This document shows positions 18,720-26,879 of a DNA stretch of 64,000 bases, one piece after another (positions within the stretch are counted from its first letter, which is position 1; each line of letters begins with the position of its first letter). Source of the stretch: Pontibacillus chungwhensis (GTDB taxonomy: Bacteria; Bacillota; Bacilli; Bacillales; BH030062); the NCBI RefSeq assembly GCF_030166655.1, contig NZ_CP126446.1, positions 4,077,607 to 4,141,606 of the forward strand, read 5' to 3'. Both the position numbers and the translations under genes were made by a program. The notes under the pieces were generated by a model that was not told where the DNA came from, did no database searches, and was given only the letters and a program-made list of their open reading frames with translations.

Positions 18720-20258
18720 TTAAGAAGTCTGACTTATATCGTTTTCTTCCTCTGAAAGATAACTATAAAGAGGTCGTTTATTTAAACCAAGTGCTTGATC
18801 TGTATTCTTATGAATATCCTTGAGAAGCTCAGGGTGGTCAGCTAATGTTAACCCGTAAGAAGGAATCATCTCTTGGATTCTCGGTTTCCACTCTTCCATC
18901 TGTTGAGGGAAGCAACTCTCCATCAGATCAAGCATAACTTGAACAGCTGTAGAGGCCCCTGGTGAAGCTCCAAGTAAGGCAGCAATGGAACCGTCAGAGG
19001 AGTGAACAACTTCCGTTCCAAACTGAAGCGTTCCTTTCCCACTGTCATCCGTGTCTTTTATGACCTGCACACGTTGACCAGCGACAGACAGACTCCAATC
19101 ACCACTATTAGCGTCAGGGATGAATTCTCTTAACTCTTCCATCCGCTTTTCTTTAGATTGAACCACTTGTTCAATTAAATACTTAGTAAGTGAAGCATTC
19201 TTTACCCCCGCTGCTGACATGGTCGCAAGATTATCTGTTTTAACAGATGTAAATAAATCAAGAAACGAACCTTTCTTAAGGAACTTCGGAGAAAAGCCAG
19301 CAAATGGACCGAATAATAAGGTTCTCTTTCCATCAATATAACGAGTATCCAAATGAGGAACAGACATTGGCGGTGCCCCTACTTTTGCTTTCCCGTATAC
19401 TTTCGCATTGTGTTTCTCCACAACTTCTGGATTGTTACAAACCAAAAACTGACCGCTCACCGGGAAACCACCAATGTGCTTAGACTCTGGAATACCTGAT
19501 TTCTGAAGAAGGTGAAGACTTCCTCCGCCTCCCCCAATGAAAACAAAATCCGTAACGTGGTACTCAATTCGGTTTTGAGCCTGGTTTAATACTTTCACTT
19601 CCCAGGATCCATCCTCAAGTCTGTTTAAATTCTGTACACTATGCTGGTAGTTAAGCTCTACATCTGTTGCTTCTAGATAATCAAACATTTTACGCGTAAT
19701 GGTCCCGAAATTCACATCTGTTCCTGAGTCCATTTTCGTAGCAGCAACCGCTTCTTCTGGATTACGACTCTCCATCATGACAGGCATCCATGCTTTCAAC
19801 TCTTCTTGATTATCAGAAAACTGCATACCCTGAAACTGAGGGTGTTCTGACATCGTTCGGTAGCGCTTTCTCAGGAATTCAACATTCTGCTTCCCTTGCA
19901 CAAAGCTCAGATGAGGCAATGGCATAATAAACTCTTGTGGTTTCTTAATGCGATCATTCTGAATTAAATACGTCCAAAATTGCTTGGATACTTGGAACTG
20001 CTCATTCACTTTAATGGCCTTTGAAATATCAATGGAGCCATCGGATTGTTCCTTTGTATAGTTGAGTTCACATAAAGCCGCATGTCCCGTACCCGCATTG
20101 TTCCATACATTCGAACTTTCTTCTCCTGCACTGTTTAACTTTTCAAATACTCTAATTTTCCACTCTGGCACTAATTCTTTCAGCAATGATCCTAACGTAG
20201 CGCTCATAATTCCTGCACCAATCAGGATCGCGTCGGTTTTTTCATAGTTTTTACTCAT
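18720..20258 (-). CDS. mqo: malate:quinone oxidoreductase
   Basis: This 512-residue FAD-dependent membrane-associated enzyme oxidises malate to oxaloacetate with quinone as acceptor. The N-terminal FAD motif is [19 protein letters not shown]. Family segments include [51 protein letters not shown] and [12 protein letters not shown]. The length fits Mqo (about 500). ATG 20258 is preceded by a GGGAG site; an in-frame upstream start at 20303 would add 15 unlikely residues. The gene is monocistronic. Confidence 0.95.
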   Translation of the reverse strand: MSKNYEKTDAILIGAGIMSATLGSLLKELVPEWKIRVFEKLNSAGEESSNVWNNAGTGHAALCELNYTKEQSDGSIDISKAIKVNEQFQVSKQFWTYLIQNDRIKKPQEFIMPLPHLSFVQGKQNVEFLRKRYRTMSEHPQFQGMQFSDNQEELKAWMPVMMESRNPEEAVAATKMDSGTDVNFGTITRKMFDYLEATDVELNYQHSVQNLNRLEDGSWEVKVLNQAQNRIEYHVTDFVFIGGGGGSLHLLQKSGIPESKHIGGFPVSGQFLVCNNPEVVEKHNAKVYGKAKVGAPPMSVPHLDTRYIDGKRTLLFGPFAGFSPKFLKKGSFLDLFTSVKTDNLATMSAAGVKNASLTKYLIEQVVQSKEKRMEELREFIPDANSGDWSLSVAGQRVQVIKDTDDSGKGTLQFGTEVVHSSDGSIAALLGASPGASTAVQVMLDLMESCFPQQMEEWKPRIQEMIPSYGLTLADHPELLKDIHKNTDQALGLNKRPLYSYLSEEENDISQTS

Positions 20259-20511
20259 AGTCCCATACTCCCTATGTCTTACAGAAAAGAGGAAACATTT
20301 CATCCCGCCCCGGGTGCCTCATCTTTTCTAGTATTTTATAACCTACTACTAGTGTATCACTTTCCAAAAATATTGAAAATTAATTCTATTGCAATACCCA
20401 CTTTATAATCGGTTGTAATGAGAGTTGTAAAACCAATTACGGTGAACCATTTAAACGAAACTTTTATACTTTATCATTTCCCATTTCTTAGCTAAATAAT
20501 CATACTTCACG

Positions 20512-20790
20512 TCATTCAGTATGCGGAAGCCCCTTAATAATAAAATCGACACCTTCGCTTGATTCTTCCAAATCTAATTCAATGTCTTTCGCTATATCCT
20601 GCATAGAAGATTCTATGGAAACCCGAATGCCGTTGACTTCAGTTATAAGATCGGACTCAGCCGGCTCTTCAAGTCCCATCCCCAATTGGGTTCCTCCACA
20701 CCCTCCTGCAGCGAATATTCTAAGGTTGGAGGACTCCTCTTCATCGATTATTTGTAGAATTTGTTCTTTAGCTTCATTTGAAATTTTCAC
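20512..20790 (-). CDS. HesB/IscA-like (YneR-type) small protein with one cysteine
   Basis: This 92-residue HesB-like domain protein resembles B. subtilis YneR. The central RIFAAGGCGGTQLGMG motif resembles the first cysteine region of IscA (C31). The C-terminal CGCG pair that completes cluster binding in IscA/SufA is absent; the end reads DFIIKGLPHTE. It may therefore not carry an Fe-S cluster alone. ATG 20790 follows a GGAGAG site. There is no operon partner. Function is unknown. Confidence 0.75.
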   Translation of the reverse strand: MKISNEAKEQILQIIDEEESSNLRIFAAGGCGGTQLGMGLEEPAESDLITEVNGIRVSIESSMQDIAKDIELDLEESSEGVDFIIKGLPHTE

Positions 20791-20883
20791 TTTTGATCTC
20801 TCCTATCTACAATCTATTCTCAACTTTTATTTTGTTATCAAACACACTGAAAATTTTAACATATACCGAAAGTAGCGTGTCTC

Positions 20884-20924
20884 ATCCAACGAAGAGATTC
20901 GTTCCCTTGCACTTTTCGTTGGAT
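20884..20924. repeat. 10-bp inverted repeat with nested third copy
   Basis: ATCCAACGAA (20884-20893) and TTCGTTGGAT (20915-20924) are perfect inverted repeats 21 bp apart. A TTCGTT copy inside the spacer (20898-20903) can pair with the first arm instead. The element lies between the divergent HesB-like and dus genes; it has no T-run and so does not look like a terminator. It may be an operator or an RNA switch. Confidence 0.5.
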
Positions 20925-21041
20925 ACTATTAAAGTATATAATGATTGCTTTCTATTCTAAATGGAAACGAATTAGAAAAAAACATTTTCACTTTTAACTT
21001 TGGGAACTTGTTTTCCCTTAAGGAAAGGGTTCAGATATAGT

Positions 21042-22040
21042 ATGAAAGATAATTTTTGGCATGAGTTGCCGCGACCGTTTTTTGTTTTGGCACCGATGGA
21101 AGCTGTAACGGATGTTGTATTTCGTCATGTCGTGAGTGAAGCAGCAAGGCCGGACGTATTCTTTACAGAGTTCACAAATACGGAAAGCTACTGCCATCCA
21201 AGAGGCAAAGATAGCGTTCGTGGCCGTCTGACATTCACAGAGGATGAACAGCCGATTGTTGCCCATATTTGGGGAGATAAACCTGAATACTTCCGACAAA
21301 TGAGCATTGGAATGGCTGAAATGGGATATCGCGGAGTCGATATCAATATGGGTTGCCCTGCACCGAATGTTGCTACAAAAGGGAAAGGTTGCGGACTCAT
21401 ACGCCGTCCGGATGTTGCAGCGGAAATTGTACAGGCGGCTAAAGCAGGAGGCCTTCCTGTAAGTGTAAAAACCCGCCTAGGTTACACAGAAGTCGAGGAG
21501 TGGCACGACTGGCTTCGACACCTTTTAGAACAGGATATAGCTAACCTCTCCATCCACCTCCGTACGAAAAAAGAGATGAGTAATGTGGATGCTCACTGGG
21601 AGCTGATTCCTGAGATTAAGAAGCTTCGTGACGAAGTAGCTCCTGATACACTTCTAACTATTAATGGGGATATCCCTGACCGTCAGAAGGGGCTTGAACT
21701 TGTTGAGAAATATGGTGTAGATGGGGTTATGATTGGACGAGGAGTCTTCCATAATCCATTCTGCTTCGAAACAGAGAAGAAAGAGCATACCAGTGAGGAG
21801 TTGCTTGATCTTCTACGTTTGCAGCTCGATCTTCATGATAAATATTCAGAGGAATTAGAGCCGCGCCTCTTCAAACCACTTCGCCGCTTCTTTAAGATTT
21901 ATGTTAAAGGCTTCCGAGGAGCAAGCGAGTTACGAAATCAATTGATGAGCACTGAATCAACTGATGAAGTCCGTGCTCTCCTTGATGAATTTACAGAGAA
22001 TAATGGAGTGGAAGAAGAGAAAGGTTTTTCAATTTCTTAA
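21042..22040 (+). CDS. tRNA-dihydrouridine synthase (YfjN-type)
   Basis: This 332-residue FMN enzyme of the DUS family reduces uridine to dihydrouridine in tRNA. It has [11 protein letters not shown] at the FMN site, the catalytic cysteine C105 in [11 protein letters not shown], the conserved lysine of SVKTRLGY (K143) and the phosphate-binding [13 protein letters not shown]. The sequence is close to my memory of B. subtilis YfjN (DusB2), distinct from the YacF type. ATG 21042 matches the family N-terminus; its Shine-Dalgarno (AAGGAAAGGG) is 11-12 nt away. Confidence 0.9.
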   Translation: MKDNFWHELPRPFFVLAPMEAVTDVVFRHVVSEAARPDVFFTEFTNTESYCHPRGKDSVRGRLTFTEDEQPIVAHIWGDKPEYFRQMSIGMAEMGYRGVDINMGCPAPNVATKGKGCGLIRRPDVAAEIVQAAKAGGLPVSVKTRLGYTEVEEWHDWLRHLLEQDIANLSIHLRTKKEMSNVDAHWELIPEIKKLRDEVAPDTLLTINGDIPDRQKGLELVEKYGVDGVMIGRGVFHNPFCFETEKKEHTSEELLDLLRLQLDLHDKYSEELEPRLFKPLRRFFKIYVKGFRGASELRNQLMSTESTDEVRALLDEFTENNGVEEEKGFSIS

Positions 22041-22082
22041 ATAATCTCTCGTGTATTTCATGCGAACTATGCTAGGTAATAA

Positions 22083-22119
22083 AAAAACGAGGAGAGCCTT
22101 AAGCTCTCCTCGTTTTTTA
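22083..22119. terminator. bidirectional intrinsic terminator
   Basis: AAAACGAGGAGAGC-CTTAA-GCTCTCCTCGTTTT with flanking A/T tracts. It separates dus from convergent msrA. Confidence 0.85.
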
Positions 22120-22153
22120 TATTACTTTTCAATACCGCACTGCTTCTTTGATG

Positions 22154-22633
22154 TTAAACCCGCTTGTATTTATTTAATAGATCTTCAGAGATATGACAAT
22201 AATCTCCCGGACATCTGGTTAACCGATCCTGGTGTTCTTCCGCACTTCTTACATAGTTAGTAAGTGGTAAAACTTCCACTACGATACGTCTAGCGTCCTC
22301 TCTTTCCCTTATAAACGCTTGTGCATCTTCCAAATGCTCAGGGGCCTCGCTATACACACCTGTTCTATATTTCACGCCTACATCTTCCCCTTGTTGATTC
22401 AGGCTGTAGGGGTCAATGATTTCAAAGAGATACCCCATTAAATCTTTTATGTTTACAACCGCCGGATCAAATGTTGTTTTGACACATTCAGCGTAGCCGT
22501 CATAGTCCCCTCCGAGTGTAGGACTCGTCCCATTCGCTCTTCCCGCTTCTGTAGATGTAACGCCAGGGAGTGTCTTGATGAATTCTTGCACGCCCCAGAG
22601 ACATCCACCAGCTATATAGACTGTTTCCATCAT
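22154..22633 (-). CDS. msrA: peptide methionine sulfoxide reductase MsrA family
   Basis: The protein has about 159 residues. The active-site segment is GGCLWGVQEF, where canonical MsrA has GCFWG. The downstream AGRANGTSPT, DYDGYAECVKTTFDP, IDPYSLNQQGEDVGVKYRTGVY and AEEHQDRL segments are MsrA-type. MsrA reduces methionine-S-sulfoxide. Three ATGs in a row lie just after AAGGAGG; the second (22633) or third is better spaced than the first (22636). It lies 36 bp downstream of rlmH on the same strand and may be cotranscribed with it. Confidence 0.85.
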   Translation of the reverse strand: MMETVYIAGGCLWGVQEFIKTLPGVTSTEAGRANGTSPTLGGDYDGYAECVKTTFDPAVVNIKDLMGYLFEIIDPYSLNQQGEDVGVKYRTGVYSEAPEHLEDAQAFIREREDARRIVVEVLPLTNYVRSAEEHQDRLTRCPGDYCHISEDLLNKYKRV

Positions 22634-22668
22634 CATGTACCTCCTTGTTTAAGCATGTAAGCTCTTCT

Positions 22669-23148
22669 TTATTTATGGTACGGTTCCCCCCGATTAATCC
22701 GAAACGCACGATATATTTGCTCTAAAAGCACAAGCCTCATTAACTGGTGGGGGAGCGTCATTTTCGAGAACGATAAAGCGAAGTCTGAGCGCGCAGTCAC
22801 TTCTTCACTTAAACCTAATGACCCTCCGATAACAAAGGTTACTTTGCTCTTCCCATAAGTAGCCAGCTGATCCAACTGTTTCGCCAGTTTCTCAGATGTA
22901 AGCATATTTCCTTCAATCTCTAACGTAATGACATGAGCATCAGGATTAACCTTAGCAAGAATGCGCTCTCCTTCTTTCTGCTTCACCTCTTCCATTTGGG
23001 CTTCACTTAGGTTTTCAGGAGCCTTTTCATCAGGAACTTCAATTAAATCGATCGAGGCATAAGCTCCCAGTCTCTTTTCATATTCGCTGATGCCTTGTTT
23101 TAAGTATTTTTCTTTTAGTTTTCCAACAGAAATAATGGTGATCTTCAT
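22669..23148 (-). CDS. rlmH: 23S rRNA (pseudouridine1915-N3)-methyltransferase
   Basis: This 159-residue SPOUT-fold methyltransferase modifies pseudouridine 1915 of assembled 70S ribosomes. It starts [17 protein letters not shown], has the SAM-knot segment [13 protein letters not shown] and ends [11 protein letters not shown], all typical and full length. ATG 23148 follows AAGGAG. In B. subtilis the orthologue (yydA) lies near the wal/htrC region, as here, but this genome has about 7 kb of extra genes between them. Confidence 0.97.
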   Translation of the reverse strand: MKITIISVGKLKEKYLKQGISEYEKRLGAYASIDLIEVPDEKAPENLSEAQMEEVKQKEGERILAKVNPDAHVITLEIEGNMLTSEKLAKQLDQLATYGKSKVTFVIGGSLGLSEEVTARSDFALSFSKMTLPHQLMRLVLLEQIYRAFRINRGEPYHK

Positions 23149-23208
23149 AGTTATACTCCTTCGGTCTATTTCTTACGTTTATCGTATCATGAAACAGTGT
23201 TAGAGTAT

Positions 23209-23241
23209 AAAAAACCCCAAAGTCACAGATGACTTTGGGGT
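23209..23241 (-). terminator. intrinsic terminator of the parMR operon
   Basis: On the minus strand CCCCAAAGTCA pairs with TGACTTTGGGG, followed by TTTTTTAT. It lies directly after parR. Confidence 0.85.
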
Positions 23242-23247
23242 GATTTC

Positions 23248-23865
23248 TTATTTATTCATGGAGGAGAAGAAGTCTGCTAGTGGATCATCTTCGTCGAATT
23301 CCACCTTTTCCTCTTCCTTATGGATCTCCTCTTGTAAGTGATCAAGATTAATATCATCAAGATCATCATCAGTCGTCCAGTTATCCTCAGCCGGTGACTC
23401 ATTTTCTCGCCAGTCGTTTGTATAGGAGGACGCGTTATCTTGCCCAGAAGCTACAGCGTAAGACTTTGCCTGAATGGCTGACTCCACTTGTTCTTGAAGC
23501 TCTAGAACATCATCAAAATCATAAGCGTTGTTGTGTAACGACGCATAAAGAGAGGTAGCCCGAATTGGGTCCATAAGCAATTGGTAGAGTATACTACCCA
23601 TTAAAGCTTCTGAATGTTCATGTTTAAGCCAATTCCGCTGTTCTTTCGTTAATGATTTTGGTAATGAAACCGTAACGGTCTCTTTCTCCTTAGAACGCGT
23701 TTCTGATACCCCTTGCATAACATACTGAGCAATTCGGCTTGAGAAATTGCGTTTTTCCGTTTCCTTTAAATGTTGGAGTTGCTTCAATACATAATCCGGT
23801 GTATCTGAAGGAATACGGAATGTGATTGCCTGGCCTCTTTGAATACCTTTTTTGGAATCTCCCAT
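23248..23865 (-). CDS. parR: ParR-like partition adaptor with two putative ribbon-helix-helix units
   Basis: This 205-residue protein is encoded 13 nt downstream of parM. Residues 13-52 read as a ribbon-helix-helix unit (strand AITFRI, then two helices, RIAQYVMQGV in the second). Residues 63-99 look like a second unit (strand TVTVSL, then EQRNWLKHEH and ALMGSILYQLL). A long acidic, probably flexible tail follows (about 110-205, with DDDLDDINLD and FDEDDPLADFF). In known ParR proteins an RHH domain binds centromere repeats and the C-terminal tail binds ParM filament ends. The assignment is by fold pattern and context, not by direct sequence recognition. Confidence 0.7.
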   Translation of the reverse strand: MGDSKKGIQRGQAITFRIPSDTPDYVLKQLQHLKETEKRNFSSRIAQYVMQGVSETRSKEKETVTVSLPKSLTKEQRNWLKHEHSEALMGSILYQLLMDPIRATSLYASLHNNAYDFDDVLELQEQVESAIQAKSYAVASGQDNASSYTNDWRENESPAEDNWTTDDDLDDINLDHLQEEIHKEEEKVEFDEDDPLADFFSSMNK

Positions 23866-23878
23866 GAAATCTTCCTAT

Positions 23879-25072
23879 CTACTTAGCAGAAGTCGCTTCT
23901 TGTTTTTGCTTCTCCTGTTTTTTATCTCTCTTTGTTTTCCTAACGAAATCAGATACTAGTTTGTAATAAGCATTCGCCATCATCCAAATGCTTTCATTTT
24001 CGTCTTCAAAGAACTCAATATTAAATCCATCCAGACTATTATTGAGGGATTTTAAGTAATCTTTTAAAACGGCAGAACCGCCGCCAACGAAATAGCAAAT
24101 TTCAGACTGAGAATTTCGCTGCCAAACATTGCGCAGATAGCGGTATTGCTTCTTCGCTAATTCTAAAAGAATACGATCTGTAATATCATGGACGCTTGTC
24201 CGACTTCCTTTCACCATGATGTGGTGTCGATCATTTTTACGCGTAATGATATCGACCACATCACGACGACTGTCTAACTCTACGCCATGTTTTGTCCGGA
24301 TTTCATCACGGATGGCTTCTAATGATTCAGCCACTCCAAGGTTAAACCCTTGTGCTTTATCATCATCTACATTGCGGTTACGAATCACGGCAATATCCGT
24401 TGATAATCCACCAATGTCTTGAATTAAGATTTGCTTATCAATTAAGTCTTTATTGATCACATTTAAATCGTTATCCATGACAAGATTGACGAACGCTGCG
24501 AATCCTTCTGGGTATACTTTTACTTCATCAAATTTAAGATTTACTTTCATACCCTGATACTTTGGTGTTACAAGGAACTCGACCTGGTGAACAGAACCGA
24601 GTAACTGAGAGCGATAGCCTACGTCTTTTCCTTCTTTTACTTCTCTAAGAGGTAGTCCTGTTCCAAGCGTATAGTTAGCGTCCACAACGTTTCGGTTATT
24701 TCCATGATGCTTTCTAGTATCGTCTTCTCTTGATACTGCATCAAGGGCTAATGAGGCAAACAGCATAACCAATGTCTGATCTTCTTCAGACTTACTACTT
24801 CCTGGATCTAATTCAGTAGAGTTACTACTCTTTGTTGCTAGATTTCCTACACGGTAAATCGCATTATTGTCCTTTAAGGCAGGCGAATGCACGCGGATAT
24901 GTAGATTATCTACAGGATCCTTTTCGTCTAATTCTTCTATTCCTATTACAGGACGATCTTCAATATCTCTAGCAATCACGTTTGGAATATAAAGCTCCGA
25001 ATCTAACTTACCGAATAACGCCTTTAGGGCATCATTACCAACATCAACAGCTGCAATTCTTGAATTTGTCAT
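23879..25072 (-). CDS. parM: ParM/StbA-like actin-family ATPase for DNA segregation
   Basis: This 397-residue actin-fold protein shows phosphate-1 motif AAVDVGNDALKALFG (7-21), phosphate-2 motif IQDIGGLSTDIAVI (217-230) and adenosine motif YFVGGGSAVLKDYL (327-340). This is the pattern of plasmid ParM/Alp proteins, not of MreB or FtsA. A lysine-rich tail ends the protein (380-397). ParM filaments push apart DNA copies captured by ParR on a centromere. It is the first gene of a two-gene operon behind a promoter and repeat array. Its setting between rlmH and gudB, near oriC, is chromosomal. ATG 25072 has a GGGGAG site. Confidence 0.87.
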   Translation of the reverse strand: MTNSRIAAVDVGNDALKALFGKLDSELYIPNVIARDIEDRPVIGIEELDEKDPVDNLHIRVHSPALKDNNAIYRVGNLATKSSNSTELDPGSSKSEEDQTLVMLFASLALDAVSREDDTRKHHGNNRNVVDANYTLGTGLPLREVKEGKDVGYRSQLLGSVHQVEFLVTPKYQGMKVNLKFDEVKVYPEGFAAFVNLVMDNDLNVINKDLIDKQILIQDIGGLSTDIAVIRNRNVDDDKAQGFNLGVAESLEAIRDEIRTKHGVELDSRRDVVDIITRKNDRHHIMVKGSRTSVHDITDRILLELAKKQYRYLRNVWQRNSQSEICYFVGGGSAVLKDYLKSLNNSLDGFNIEFFEDENESIWMMANAYYKLVSDFVRKTKRDKKQEKQKQEATSAK

Positions 25073-25130
25073 GAAACTAGCTCCCCTTCTTTTTTGAAGT
25101 TAATGACTAGAGTCTCTATCCGATACCTAA

Positions 25131-25159
25131 AAGATATAGAAGATTTAGACAACAGTCAA
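25131..25159 (-). promoter_or_regulatory. sigma-A promoter of parMR
   Basis: On the minus strand TTGACT (25154-25159) and TATCTT (25131-25136) are 17 bp apart. The heptamer array begins 22 bp upstream of the -35, so a protein bound to the array could repress this promoter, as ParR does at parC of plasmid R1. Confidence 0.65.
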
Positions 25160-25181
25160 TGTCTTCTTTTGTCGACATTTC

Positions 25182-25350
25182 TGTATACATGTGTACGGTT
25201 TATGTTTACATGTATACGAAATCTGTACACATACTGTTATATCAACATGTATACGCTTTTGTGTACTTGTATACACTTTTGTTTACTTAATGTTTACGTT
25301 TTCCGTATACTTGTTTACGTAATTGTATACATGTACACATTTTTGTAAAC
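25182..25350. repeat. TGTNTAC iteron array, putative par centromere
   Basis: Fifteen heptamers of the form TGTATAC, TGTTTAC, TGTGTAC, TGTACAC or close variants start at 25182, 25190, 25203, 25211, 25224, 25248, 25260, 25268, 25280, 25291, 25304, 25312, 25324, 25332 and 25344. Many come as pairs 8 bp apart (25182/25190, 25203/25211, 25260/25268, 25304/25312, 25324/25332). Successive units recur about every 20-24 bp, near two helical turns, so bound proteins would lie on one face. The array is non-coding and directly upstream of parM. A centromere/operator role is inferred from the analogy with parC of ParMRC systems. Confidence 0.8.
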
Positions 25351-25361
25351 ACAAACCATAA

Positions 25362-25395
25362 AAGAAAGAGAGAAGCATTTAACCTTCTCTCTTCA
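25362..25395 (-). terminator. intrinsic terminator of gudB
   Basis: On the minus strand AAGAGAGAAGG pairs with CTTCTCTCTT, followed by TCTTTTA. It separates glutamate dehydrogenase from the par locus. Confidence 0.7.
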
Positions 25396-25439
25396 TGTTT
25401 ATATCTATTCGTCTCGAGTAACCAGAATGTGACTAGGTC

Positions 25440-26741
25440 TTATAACTTAGAGAGATCTCCATTTTGTATCCAACCTCTCGCTTTAAGTGCTAGTACAAGA
25501 TGGCGTATCCCCACCATATAAGCTGCCTGACGCATTTCGCAGCCTTTCTCCTCTTTCATCGAGTATACTCGCTTAAAGGCAGCAATCATTTTCTCTTCAA
25601 GTTCTGTGTTCACTTTCTCTTCTTTCCAATAATAATTCATCGTATTTTGGACCCATTCAAAGTAAGATACGGTTACGCCTCCGGCATTACACAGGATATC
25701 CGGAATAATAAAGATCCCCTTTTCTTCTAAAATACGGTTTCCTTCTGGTGTAGTTGGACCGTTAGCGGCTTCAGCAACGATTTTTGCCTGGATTTTAGGT
25801 GCTGTATCTTTTGTAATCTGATTTTCTAATGCAGCTGGAATGAGGATGTCTACAGGGAGTGCAAACATCTCTTCGTTTGAAATGGAGGTGCAATGTTCAA
25901 AGTCAGCAATGACATTCCCCTCCCCTATAAATTCTAAGAGAGCCGGGATGTCTAATCCTTCTTCTTTGTATATTCCACCCGACACATCTGTTACAGCTAC
26001 TACTTTTACGCCGGTTTCATGTAAGAATTTAGCTGTTGCGCTTCCTACATTTCCAAACCCCTGTAATGCAGCTGTAGCTCTTGATAGGTCAATATCAAGG
26101 GCGTTGGCCGCTTCTCTTATATGAATAACCACTCCACGTCCCGTAGCATCAAGGCGCCCCTCAGATCCCCCTATAATGATCGGTTTGCCTGTAATGAGCC
26201 CTGGTATATTGTAACCACGTAGTTTGTCGTATTCATCGATCATCCATGCCATAATTTCAGGAGTTGTATTCATATCCGGAGCAGGTATATCCTTTTCTGG
26301 GCCAATGACAGGTGTAATCTTCCGAATGTAACTTCTACTTAGCTCTTCTAACTCTCTTTGATTTAAGTCATTCGGGTTTACAATCACTCCCCCCTTCCCT
26401 CCTCCGAGGGGTAACTCAATAATGGCTGATTTCAAGGACATCCAGATCGATAGAGCCTTTACTTCATCAAGGGTTACAGAGGGATGGAAGCGTATTCCCC
26501 CTTTACATGGCCCTAGTACGTCAAGGTGCTGTGAACGATAGCCTGTATAGTTCTCAACAGAACCGTCCTCTTTGCGAATAGGAATTGATACTTCCATCAC
26601 CCTCATCGGTTTCTTTAAGATGTGATAGATGCTCTCATCTAACCCTAACTGTTCCACGGATTCACTGAGTAATTGTTTTACAATCGTATATGGATTTTGA
26701 TCATGTGTAGAAATATCTGCTTCTGCTTTATGTTTTTCCAT
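25440..26741 (-). CDS. gudB: NAD-dependent glutamate dehydrogenase
   Basis: This 433-residue Glu/Leu/Phe/Val dehydrogenase catalyses glutamate to 2-oxoglutarate plus ammonia. Glutamate-site segments are PCKGGIRFHP and LPLGGGKGGV, and the NAD-binding motif is ALQGFGNVGSATAKF. C-terminal AEAANGPTTPEG and DILCNAGGVTVSYFEW are typical. The length and sequence match the Bacillus GudB/RocG group; which of the two it is cannot be told from this window. ATG 26741 follows GAGGTAGGG. It is divergent from the malic enzyme gene, 138 bp away. Confidence 0.92.
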   Translation of the reverse strand: MEKHKAEADISTHDQNPYTIVKQLLSESVEQLGLDESIYHILKKPMRVMEVSIPIRKEDGSVENYTGYRSQHLDVLGPCKGGIRFHPSVTLDEVKALSIWMSLKSAIIELPLGGGKGGVIVNPNDLNQRELEELSRSYIRKITPVIGPEKDIPAPDMNTTPEIMAWMIDEYDKLRGYNIPGLITGKPIIIGGSEGRLDATGRGVVIHIREAANALDIDLSRATAALQGFGNVGSATAKFLHETGVKVVAVTDVSGGIYKEEGLDIPALLEFIGEGNVIADFEHCTSISNEEMFALPVDILIPAALENQITKDTAPKIQAKIVAEAANGPTTPEGNRILEEKGIFIIPDILCNAGGVTVSYFEWVQNTMNYYWKEEKVNTELEEKMIAAFKRVYSMKEEKGCEMRQAAYMVGIRHLVLALKARGWIQNGDLSKL

Positions 26742-26879
26742 AGCTTTTCCCTACCTCTCGTACATTTACATATTAGTAATGTGTCACCATTTACGTTTCC
26801 TTATGTAAACATTCGTCATATTTATTGTTTCATTTGGAAAGATAAGAACACTATTCATACAGAGAGGACATTCATACCC

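Noticed and set aside
25094..25348. 84-codon plus-strand ORF across the heptamer array
   Set aside because: Its Tyr/Val/Cys-rich sequence is a direct result of translating TGTATAC-type repeats; the region reads better as a centromere.
25182..25350. CRISPR array interpretation of the TGTNTAC repeats
   Set aside because: Repeats are 7 bp and spacers 1-17 bp, far too short, and no cas genes are near.
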